From contig VZSR01003807.1 in assembly GCA_013398615.1 (NCBI GenBank), forward strand, positions 12,130,428-12,194,427: 64,000 nt of DNA, written 5' to 3'. Numbering within the stretch: the stretch's first letter is position 1; the number at the start of each line of letters is the position of its first letter. A program made the translations under genes and the position numbers. Below, in pieces: positions 38,401 through 50,400 of the stretch. The stretch comes from Brachypodius melanocephalos (taxonomy: Eukaryota > Chordata > Aves > Passeriformes > Pycnonotidae). The notes beneath the pieces are model-generated. The model made no database searches and was not told the origin of the DNA. It was given only the letters and a program-made list of their open reading frames with translations.

Positions 38401-41400
38401 TGCCGTACTGATTTCTCCACGGGGCAGTGCTGAGAAAGGGCCTCATCCTCCGTGAAAGCGGAGTTGATATAATCCGCTCGGTCACGGGAATTGTCAGGTG
38501 GGCTCAGCAAGCTGTAGGAGGACTGGGAGGCCAGAGGTGAAGTACTGACAGAGTGAGCAATGACAGAGCTGTGTTGGGAGCCACTCCCTGTGCTCAGATC
38601 TGGTCTCATGCCCCCAATACTGGAAGTGCTGCTACCAGCATTGGCACCAGCGATGTTGCCCGCACCACCAGCGTTTGCGCTGCTGCTGCTGCCGGCGCTG
38701 CCGCTGCTGCATTGGCTGCAGGTGTACAAAGCTGTGGGCACTCTCTGCTGGTACTGTGCTGACACAATGTTGCTCTTGGCCTTAGGGGGAAGTTGCAAGG
38801 TGGCTCTCTGACCATCCATCAGCTGAGCCATTTTCAGGGCTGCCTCTCTGCTGTTCCTCCGCAGAGTAGCATGAATGATACTGTTGTCCAGCCTCTGCGC
38901 CATGCTTCTGCCCTGGGACAGCTGGCTGGCAATGTCAGGGTAGGGCGGCGGGTCCCCGGTCGGGATGGAGTAACGGGGGACCGTGAGCCGGTTCAAGGTG
39001 GCGCTGGCACAGGGCTGCTGCATCTTCTTCTCGGCAGCTGTGATGCGCAAGGTGGCGGAGCTGCCGGGGCCCGGCAGGGTGTAGGTGCTCTGGGCACAGA
39101 GCATCCTGGTGCGAGGCCGGCACACCTCCTCCACATTCCCGCTGCTGTCGAACGTGGTTATCCGCTCGTACCCCAGGGGCGTCTGGTAGTGCCCCGCCGG
39201 GTAGAGGGAGAACTCCCCCTTCTTGAGGCAGAGATCGAGGGGCGGCTGCGGGGGGCCGGGCGGGGGCGGCAGGGCGGGGGCGGGCACGGCGGGGATGGTG
39301 CCGGGGTAGGGAGGCGGCGGGTTCATCTTGTTCAGCTGCAGCTCCTGAGCGGCCCCGAAGATGACGGCGTCCCCTTCCACCAGCGGTGGCCCGGGCCGCG
39401 GGGCCTTGGCCTTGGGCGGGGGCTCATGCTCGCGGTCGCCGTGGTCCCGCAGGTCGGCCAGGGGGATGGCGGCGGGCGCGGGGGGCGGTGGGACGAGCGG
39501 CGGCGGGGCGGGGCGGCCCAGCTCCCCCACGGCCAGCGCCGCCGCCCCGGGGCCGGGAAAACGGCCCGGAGCCCCCGGGAAGGGCCCCGGCCCCTCGCCC
39601 CCCGCCTCGGCCGGCGGGTTTGCCAGCACGTCCAGCTGCACGTTCTGGTTGGCGAGCAGCGACTGGACCAGGCCGATGCTCTGCGTGGGCGACATGGCCT
39701 GCGCCGAGCTGTGGATGGGCGCGATGGGGATGTTGACGGTGCAGGGCGGGCTGCTGGCGGGCGCGCCGGGGGCGCCGGGCACTGCAAGGGACAACACAGA
39801 GCGTCACCGCCGCCCCGGGCCCCGCTCCCCGCCCCAGCATCCCGCCCCTGCCACCGCCAGGCCTGGCCCGGGGGCTGCCCCACTCATGGAGGGGCCTCTC
39901 AAAGTATCTGGTACCTGTACGGGCTCTGCTGCGCCCGGAGGGGCTGCTACCTGCTCCCAAAAGCGGTGGATCAGACCTCAGTGGGAACACGTAAGCCAGC
40001 TTTACGTGTCTCTTAAGTCTCCCGTGACTCCTATCGCACTAGAGCTACTTTTAACAATTGGTGATCAACTTTAAAGCCACTTCCTGGGACTGACACTTCA
40101 GAGGACGAGTTCTGAGCGCACTTTGAGCCTACGCTACGATCCCCATGGACTGTCACGGTATCAGCTGGCATTCACTCAGGTTTTATCTGCTTTAATCTGC
40201 TCAAATCAGTAAGTTTTGCTAAATCAGAACTCACTAGTTTTCAGGGAGAGACTTTTGATAGTAAATACATCAACAAACAATTGAACAAAACAAACAAGCA
40301 AATAAACAAAAGAAGCAGAGGCTAAGAAAGTTGAAGACCTGCAGTAAAGGCATAGTATAACACCTAGTATAAGCTTCCTAGACTCAATGAGCTTGGGAGA
40401 GCCGGAGAACACAGACAATAGTTGGGAAAAGCTGAGTACAGTGGCTGACAAACCAACCAGCAATGCAAAAGGAAGGAAGCTGAAACGGAGAGGAATATGA
40501 TGAAATGAAATGCAGACAAAACTTATAAAAGTTCTCAGAAGATTTGTAAGGAGAAAATGTGAGGAAATAAATGGTAAGCCAAAAAGATTCAAGAAATGGG
40601 TACTGTAGTCAGAGGGATTGCAGCGTTAATGTTTGGACAGGCTGCAATCAAAAATGTATGAAGAAGCATATGTATATTAGGGAAAATTTCCCACATGTGG
40701 TGGCACTGAAAAAGGGAAAATGTGGCAAGAAGAAATTCTCTTAATTTTGAGCAGAAGTGTGACGAGTGCTCAAATGTTTGCAGTTTCTTTTGCAAAAAGT
40801 GGTTGATTCCAATAGGAACTACCACTTAAAAGTTGGAAAATGAGGACACTGGATCCAAGTAGAGGTGCAGAAGTCAAGAAGGAACAAAACAGAATAAAGA
40901 GGGAAAACAGTAAATACTATATTAGAACTTCCAAGAATATTGCAAGTTATTTTTTATTGAACTTCCTGTAACAAACCCCACAGAAATTGATAAGTGAATT
41001 GTATCAGTAGGTTTGTGGAAGGAAAAGAGACCAAGGATCTAGTGTCACATCCAGTTTTTATCCAGTTTTATATCCATATTTAAGTGTGCCAAAATCTGTG
41101 GAGGCCTCTGATTTGCAAGACCAGATCATGTAAGAGATCCATTAGTCAGGACTCCTCCCAATGCCGCCCAGTTCCTAATTAATCTCTAATTAAAATTCTA
41201 GTCATCTACCTATGCCCTGTAATTACATTTTTGGTAACACCAGGCTTTTATCAGCATCAGTCATGAACATGGGAGGTGTACAGATAGCACTGTGGCTACA
41301 CTGGCAAATACTTACGGTAGTCCAGTTCATTCCTTTAGAGGAAGACCAACAGCCAAACTTAACTGACCCTGAGGCAGTTCTGTGGTTCCATGCTTGGCTG

Positions 41401-44400
41401 GCAGGCCATGCTTCCACCCTGATGCCTGCAGGCTTAACAATTTAGCTGCCAGAGCCTGAGGTTGGATTGATAGCTTGGCTTGAGCAACCCCAAATGTTGC
41501 TGTCGTTTTGCCTTATCCAACAAAATATCATTTGTTGTGGTGTTGCTTAATACTCCTGAGTGTTTAAATCCAATGTTTTCTTCATTTCTCCAATGGTTGT
41601 TAATTGATTAGTTTGCATACTTTCTAAGCTAAATCAATTCACTGTGCATTTGTCTTGCCAAATCTTTACTGACTACATAAAAAAAACCTGTCCCAAGTGT
41701 ACCTCACTGTGAACACTGCACTGCCCAAGAGCAGCTTTCTACTATGTTTTTTTAATCTATCAGGTAATCATTATTTACCCTGCAATACTTTTTCCTTTAG
41801 TATATGGTACTTTCTTCCTTTATATGCAGGCTTTAGAAAGGATATCCCCAAAAACATTTTTTAAGATTTAAGTAGCCACCATTTACTAAATCAGAAATAA
41901 ATTTTCAGAAGAAACTAGAAAAAATAAAGTGGACAATAGGAAGGCTGTTATGGAGGACGGGGTAGTATGATTCTTTTACTAGCCTTCTCCAAGAGCTGTT
42001 ACAAGAGTCTCTAATAATTTTCTCTCTGTTTATGTGGTGTACCTGCAATTATGAGCACCATTTCATCTCTTAGTGCAAATTCAACCCAATTTTCAGGAAG
42101 AAATGTGAAAATTTTGTATTAACTTTTTTCTTTTCTATTTAGTTTTTGTATTACTTTCTGACAGCTTGACCATGTTTCATAATAGCAAATGTTGAGTGCT
42201 TCCTATTAATAATATATATATGGTCACCAATGTCTCTATTATTTTCTTCAGATACTACAGATGAGTATCATGCAGACAGAAATTAAGCAAGCCAAGTCCC
42301 CCAGATTGTGAAAAAATGGGCTTAATTTGAAACATACAGGTATTTCTTTAGATGTCCAGAGGACTACTCTGATGCTTGGGTCAGACAAAAGCTTTGCTGC
42401 TGTCAGCAGTTGAAACCCTGATCTGAAATAATGAGAACATTTCCATTTGCTTCAGTAGACTTTAGCACAAGTCTTTAATGGCTTTGCAGTGCTCACACTC
42501 CTTCCTCTTTAAAGGTTACTTTAAAGTACTTAAAGGGGACTTTAAAGTAACACTTCCATAGTTCCAAAAACCTGTGACCTGGCAACAGAATTCACCAGTG
42601 ATATGAAAATTCTGAAAATGTATTAATTTATCTTATTTTCTGTTGTTTGTTATTTTTATTGGCATGATGATTTTGTTTTGATTGGAAGAGGTCTTGAGTA
42701 CTTCCAGTCCTTTCACCTCCCACATCACATCACCTGCACCCAAAACCTTCTCTGCACTGCTTAACTCTTTTGCTACCTCACATCTCAGTGAAGTGAAAAA
42801 ATCTTACTGATCGTGCTTTGTTTACCAACCACTTTATTACTTTAACCTCTCAGTAGTGATAAAAATCCACGTGAGCCTTTATCTCTTCTCAAAGGCTGGC
42901 TGAGTTTTATGGGAACCTGCCCTCCAACCCAAGCTCCTATCAGCCAGGTGCGCTTTGATGCCATCAGGTCTCAAGAACGACCTGTTTGGGTTTCCAACAC
43001 ATTACAATTCTGTCCTATCAAGATGCAGAATGCAAGGCTTCTGTCTGTGGAGAATTCCTAGCAAAGTAAGATGAATTAGCAGATGACTAATTTCCCAATG
43101 AACTTGAAACTAAGGAGCTCTTTATGAGTTATATTTTCCACACATTACAGAAAACAATGCCCATAGTACATATTAGCCTTGTTCTAACTCAGTTCTACAG
43201 GACCCCATCAGACTAAAATATTTTGATGTGTCTGTTTACCAAAAGGGACCATGACATAACCAACCTGACCTCCATCATATTTAACCCATAACACAGTAGC
43301 CCTCCAGCTCCTCCTTACCTGGTAAATCATCTTCATCTTCACTGAAAACATTTGGATTAAAGACAGGCATGTTAATGTAGTCCATTGAAATCTTCCGCAC
43401 TTCTGGGAGATATATTGTCATCTGCCTGGGCTGCAGATGCAGCAAACTGGTTTTATATATTACTAGAGAAAAAATATAACAAGCAACAAAAAGTCTGTTA
43501 CACAAATAGCACGTAAAGCTAAGGAAGAAGCAATTCAAAGCAGACAGAAGGGCTATGAATGTTGTTATTTACTGTATACATGTGCATGGGCGAGCCATTA
43601 TTTGTCAAATCATTATGTAACACTTTGCATAAATGGGATAAAAGAGATTGTTGCTTTCAGCTATTTCTCTTTAAATGGAAGCAGCATCTCTGTAATTAAA
43701 TAATTAATTACTTCATCTTGTATTCACATCCATTTTTATGGAAGGAAAATACTTTTTTCGATTCTGCTTTTGAAACTTCACCACAGGATGCTACCAGCTT
43801 ATAGGGGAAAACTGGAAAGCTCTCAGGAAGGAAATCTGCTGATGGCTACTACATACAAAGAAATCCCACTGGGCTCAGGAAATCCCTGGGACCATTGGAG
43901 ACTGGGAGAACATTTCAAAGAAGTATCACAATACATTTACTCTACATTTATATCTTTCCCTATCTGCTAAAGGCAGTGGGAGAATTAGAATGACCTGTGG
44001 TCATTCAACTGCTGACAGCAGTCCATATAGCTATGGACTAAAGCTATCCATCAAAAGCTATCCATCTAATTCTGCATCCAGGGCACCTTCATGTACTCCT
44101 GGCCCAACTATATAATGCGACATGGGACAAAATAAGTTTTCTAAAGAGCTCATTAAACTGCTAGACTTGTGTTAATGCTTCAGTTCAGAGCTCAGTTCTG
44201 CGAGGTGGTACCCTGTTTTTAACTCAGCCTTCTTCCTTCCAACAGGACTACTGGGTAGAACTGGCCTACCCAAAAAAAGGCTGATAGACAAGTGCAGCTT
44301 TTAGTGATGGCTACCAGATTATCGATGCTCCAGCAGGAGAACCATGTGATAAGGCTCTGCACTGACTTGAAGAATCTTGAGCATGAAGCTGGAATAGCTT

Positions 44401-47400
44401 TTTTGTGTAATTTGTATCTAAATAACTATAAAAACCTCACTTTTAAAAATACATCTATTGCAGTAACTTAAAACCTATTATTTCTACAGTCCTCTTGCAA
44501 AACCCTTTTTTAATCTGTGTGGATTTTGTTCAAATAAACTGTCAAAATAGAGGTCTGGTCTCAAATGTTAATTACTGTTTTATTATAAGTGGGACTTATG
44601 GCATTTTGTTGATCATCTCATTATTGTATTTATAGATTTTAATATCCTTCAGTGAATTTAAAAACATCTAATTCCCACTGTTCACAGAAAATAAGTGCTT
44701 TGTTAAAGAAGCTTTTTGGTCACTTACAAAAAATCTCATGGCATAAGTTTCTGGTTTCTTAGAAAGAATTTGACAGGCAAAAAAAAATCAACAGTTTACT
44801 TTTACCTGCACCAAGGTTAGTTGGTAGGAAAGCAGCCAAACCCACAATTTTAAATTTGGTTCCCCAGATATTAGATGTGACCTGAGCAAGGTAGTTGTGC
44901 TGCAAAACAAAAACAAGATCATTTTTACCTGATAAAATCTGTATCAAGCTCTAACAAAAAACTGCAGAGCAATCAAGCTATTGCAAGTGATAATGCAATT
45001 TCAGTTTCTGTTGTTTTTATTGTATTGAAACAGCCTAAAGTGCCTATGTAGCAACAGTTTTACCCAGTCATTAAGAAGAGTCATTCTGATATCTTAACAC
45101 CATCAGAAATGATGTATGCAACAGCCACAGGGTGGTTAAAGCTACTGAAAATCTGAACAACACTTAGTGGAGAATGCCTGCTTAGTGAGAACAGGTCTGT
45201 TTTCTGGCACTTGCTGCTCCTGCCCATAGCAGGACCACGGCTATTCTGTGTTTCAGAGTGATACACCCTGCCCATTGGTTCCACACTCATGAATCACTTT
45301 ATAGAACAATAAACAAGACAGAAATTAATTACCCATAACAACAAACATATATTCCCCTGGAGCTCCTAAAGCAACTTCCCAAACTACTGTTGCCATGGTA
45401 CACATATTACGGATCTGAAAGACCACTAGATTTTTCTCAAAGGCCAGGAGGTACACTGCCAGTATCAGGAGCATGATCTAAGCCTCAGGTCTCCTGCTCT
45501 ATTCAAAGAGCCTTTGGTCCTATCCCCGTGTAACTGCTCTGGAATTTTTCATAAAAAGGAAAAAGCAAAACAAGAGAGCAGAAAAAACCAAACCAGACAA
45601 AAGAAAATTAAAATAACACAGGCTGTTACTAATGAAATATACAACCCAGACAGTTTTACAGCCTGCTAAGTTTCATTTACCCAGAGGACATGAACACCAC
45701 AAAGAGCACAAAGTGGTAATTCCTTTCTTTCCTTCCAATTAAGACTGTTTCATGTTAATTATGAAACAGATCATGGGGTCCTCTGAAGCAAACATTTCTT
45801 TATCTCTGCAATCTCTCGCAAAGCAGAGAATTATGGTGGCATTAAGATGGGTCTGAGAAACTGATGAAGTGTTTTCACATACACTCTCAAAAAGCTAACA
45901 ACATCACCTAGAATAAAACCTGTCACATGGATTCACACTGACAAAAGTGCTCCTGGTACTTACCAAACAATACACCCTACTCCACTGGCACTTTTGAACA
46001 TTAGTAGTGAACTGGAAGATGCAATTCTCTCATTGTATCTACTTATTGTAATTTAATGAAAACTTATTGCTGATCATTGGATCTCTATCACAACATGCTG
46101 CCTCGTGAAAGAAATGCATTTGAATCAGGTATGGTAACAATGTGCACAATACCTGAGTAATATCTTCTAAAGGAAACTCTCTTCGTGTCAGGCTTGGTGA
46201 ACCAATAGAGGGTTTCCTTATTGGTAACCTTGGTGATCTTGAGATCTCCTGTGCAGCTCGTGACATCTTTGGAGATTTGCGAGCTTCTATATTGATTCTG
46301 CAGGTAAAGCAATATTTAGAAACAACAATGGGCAAGCTAAAATGCACAAAACTCATGACCTTGAATGGAAAGATGTAACAAGAATACAACTGGTAGGATG
46401 TCCTAGAAGTGACTAACAAAGACTGTAAAGCCTAAGGATGGAGAATTACAGGTCAAATTTGAAGACACAGAAGACCTGACACACTTGCAGTAAATCATGC
46501 TGGATGCTTTCTAATTAATCTAACAAAGCTTATAGCAGTTCTGCCAGATACAATATATCTTCCACTAATCCCTAAAAGGTGTAGAGATGAATGATCTCAG
46601 CTATGCAGACTTTGAGCAAAGTCTCAAGAAATGATAACATGACATCTCAGCTGACAGATTTTCACATTAGTATACAGCAAACCAAGGCTCCACAAATGTT
46701 GCCAGTGTTCCTACCCTAAGCCAAAAGTTATTTCTACCTCCCACTGTACAAGGGGGAGTCAAAATCCCCAGCTCAAGCACCTAAAGAGCTCACTGACAGA
46801 AATGTAACAAACAAAAATAATGAACAGTCTGTTTGAAGGATGAAATATATTCCATGGTGGCATGAGAGAGAAAAAAAGAAAAGGTGGGAGAGTTTATAAA
46901 ATATTTTTTTTGAGACTGCCTGGAGAGAAGTTGTGCTCTATTGCTTCCCATTACATTTTGTCCCAGAAATCTTCCCCAAAGTCCAGCTCTATGTCAATGT
47001 CTGAGATCACCCCAGAACTTCACCCTGTAGAGGACCCCAATCTTACAGATAATTCCTATGTGCCCAAAGAAGTTTACTTTTCATTTTACAAGGTGTCAAG
47101 AGAGGGAAGGAGAGGCAGGGGAGGAAGGGAGCAAGAGAGGCCACTTGTGGAAAAAGAAGAAATATCCAAGACATTATTACCTGGGGAGTTTAGGTGATTT
47201 GCTAGCTCGACTGATTTTTGGAGATTTCTTTGCTGCCCAGTCATCGCTGAGTTCAATATCGCTGGAGTCAGAGCAGTTGCAGCTGTCAATCACAGTGGAA
47301 ATCAAGCTGTTTCCATAGATTTCATCTATCAAGACAGGCCCCAGAAAATTTAAGTGATGCTTCAGAAAACTGGTGTAAATTATAACTCTCAGTCATCAGA

Positions 47401-50400
47401 AGCATAAACCCGATCCACAGGCAGCAGTTGAAATAAAACTTTGCAGAGGAAAATTAAATGTTCTCCACTCTGCCTTCAAACTCCAAATTTCCAATGGTTT
47501 GAACTTAAGTGAACTTGATTCAGAGGGATGAACACCATTCAATTGACTTTGAAATAGCGACTAAAGAATATTTTCTGCTAATTAGCAATCTATTTTCCAT
47601 TACTCAGAATACAAGAAGTTCTCTTCTGTAAAAAAGGCAGCAGGGTATAATTTCAGAAGCTTCTGGGTCACGCTAAAGATTTTTTTTCACTTCAGAAAAA
47701 ATATCATCCATGTCGCATATATGTATTTTTTAAAACTCTTGAGGATTTAATGTCCAAAGTATTGCTAAATTGTTTTTATACAGAACAACAACTGAATTCT
47801 ACCTGCTTTTCCATCTGTTTTAGGATCCATGATGACAAACTCTGGCCTCAACTTGCTGATACGACGTCCTTTCAGGATGGGCACCAGTCCCCCAAGGTAT
47901 TCCAAGTACAGAGTGTAACATGGACCACCGACCTCTGGGTCATCTTCTGTCCGCTTCATGGTGCAGTGAAGCCGTTCATTACCAGCTGTTGGGTAGCTGA
48001 CAAAATCTCTCATATTGTTTGGGTCTGGGATGGGAGGCTTAATTAAACAGAGGAAGGAAAGAGAAAGTTTTCTAATATTGGTTGGGGTTTTTTTCTGTGG
48101 TGACTTAATCCCAACACACCGAACTGAACTTGAACCCAACTCTAATTTGGCAGGTGAAGACTAGTATAGGTTACTTCATGAGTTATGCAGGACACACATG
48201 CAAGACAGAGTGGCTGTGTGTTATTTAGTTAGTTCTACACAGAAAACAAAAACTAAAACTAGTTACATCAAAAAGGAAGGTTGAACTTGTGATCAGAGCA
48301 CTGAATGAGACAACCAACCGGTCTTCAAGTTCCAACTCTTACCAGAAACTTCTTTTTGAACTTGAATAAAGTGGTCAAGTCAAGTATCAGAGTATCTTGT
48401 CTCCTGCAGGCCCTCCAAGTGAACCTGTTCACTCAGATCCTATTCCTGGTTAGTATTGGTACATGCTATGCCACTATGCTACAATGCTGTCAACTCTGAA
48501 AGAAGCTTGTACTTTTTATATCCCTTCCAAGCACATATCCCATCCTAGCTAAGGGGCTATCTGTGTGCCATGTAGAGAAATACAAGCACAAAACTTGGGT
48601 TACTTCGCCCTGCTTGCCAGCACACTGTATTAATCCATGAAACACTCAGTCCTAAAGCAGCAGGACTCTTTTTGTCTAGGACAACACAGCCTGTATGACA
48701 CAAATACTACTCGTGTATAAGTCAAATGAGTTTCTTTCAAAATGAAAGTATAAGAAAAAAAATAGGAAAAAAAATAGGCTTCTTTAACCTAGCAAATGGG
48801 TATAGGCTGAGGAGTGACCTATAATGTGGTCCACAAGCTGGAGGGGGAAGAGGAATGTACACAGGGAAGAGGGTGCCTTGCCTAGCACTGAAGGCAGGGC
48901 TGACAACATAGGTTGAGGGGGTGACTGGGGATGAGCCAGGGTAAAGTATAACTGCTGGAGGCTCCAGAAACACCCATGGAACAGGACTGGCATGTGGCTG
49001 CTGGAAACCCCGCTTCTACCTCTCGGCTATGCAGTGTCACAACCGCTCTGCATCCTGGCATCTCCTCTAGGAGGTGACCTGAGGGCTGTCGGCACTGATG
49101 TGTCCCTGTACTGCCCTCTGACCCCCACCAGTGCTCCCAGCCAACTGCTGCCTTCATCCAGCCCATCCAGTCCCCTTCCCTGCCTTCCCTGACAGCCAGG
49201 GAACTGTCACTGATGCTCTAGAGAGGGATGGCTCTGGAACAACATGGAGAGCATCCTGGGGAGAAGGATGGAAAAAACTAGAAAAAACTGGAGACTTCCA
49301 GTCTGATAAATGCTGTACTCCATTAAGATAACTCCTGATCTTCAGAGATCCAGGAGTTATGGTTACAGCAAGGCATTTATTGTTCTTTGGCAAATGAAAT
49401 GATTTACAGTTGCCCTGATTAGCAGCACCCAAATGGAACTATGCTGAATTATTTTGTTGGCATAATTTGTTCTGATTTAAGCTGGGGCAGCCCCACTGAT
49501 TTCAAATTAGTTGTTCTAGCTCTGCATTGTTTTTACAAGGACCTCTGGCTCAAAAGACTGCTGTAACACACACACAAAAACGTCACAAAAATGTATGTTT
49601 GAATGTCAAGCATTTACCAGCTAATGCTCTGGTTTACAGGCTTGATAAACAGCTTGGAAATCCCAAGATGTTACTGAGGGCAAAACCATGAAACAAACAG
49701 GTTGTGCAGATGATTCTGCTCATGGTACAGGAAAAGGAGTAATACCTGGTTCATTATTCCATAGCACTGTTGGAGCAGTAAGATTAGCAGAACTCACTGT
49801 TAGCAGAAAAGTGTCTTAAACCTAACCTTCCTGGCAATATAAGCACTCATGTGACATGTACAGAGGCAACAGTTTTACTCCTATGAATCCCCCCCGTAAC
49901 CATGACAGAGTATTATCACCAGCAGGAGCTTCTTCAGAAGTCTTTGTGAGTCACCAGCACATTTTATCTTTGTAATGTGCTTGGAAAGGCCATCTCCATG
50001 GAATAACACAGATCAGCATGTGTGAGCTTTCTTTTCAGATTTTTAATAGGCACCAAATGCATCAGTGGGGTCTTGAAGAGGATACAAAAGCTTTTAAAAT
50101 TATAAAATCCTACAACTTAACCATTGCCACTTAGGAGCACTATGGAGGGGGTAGATCTAGTAACACTTCCCTCTTTTTCTTTCTTTTTACCTTGATTGTT
50201 GGTATAAAGGCAGTGGTGAGGTACGAGCAGAGCCGTGGGGGCAGGGTCAACTTGCTGATGTCCTTGTCATCCCGCAGGCAGCTGGCGATGGTCTGCTGGC
50301 ACAGCAGCTGCAGACTGGAGACCCTGTGCTCCACCCTGACAACGTAGAGCGCGGGCCCAGAAGCCATCAGCAGGCGGGAATCCCTGTGACCCCAACAGAT

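Noticed and set aside
38793..40074. Long plus-strand open frames (407 and 237 codons) opposite the TULP4 giant exon
   Set aside because: They lie antisense to conserved TULP4 codons in the most GC-rich DNA, where stop codons are rare. They are rich in Gly, Arg and Ala with no domain and no splice or promoter support.
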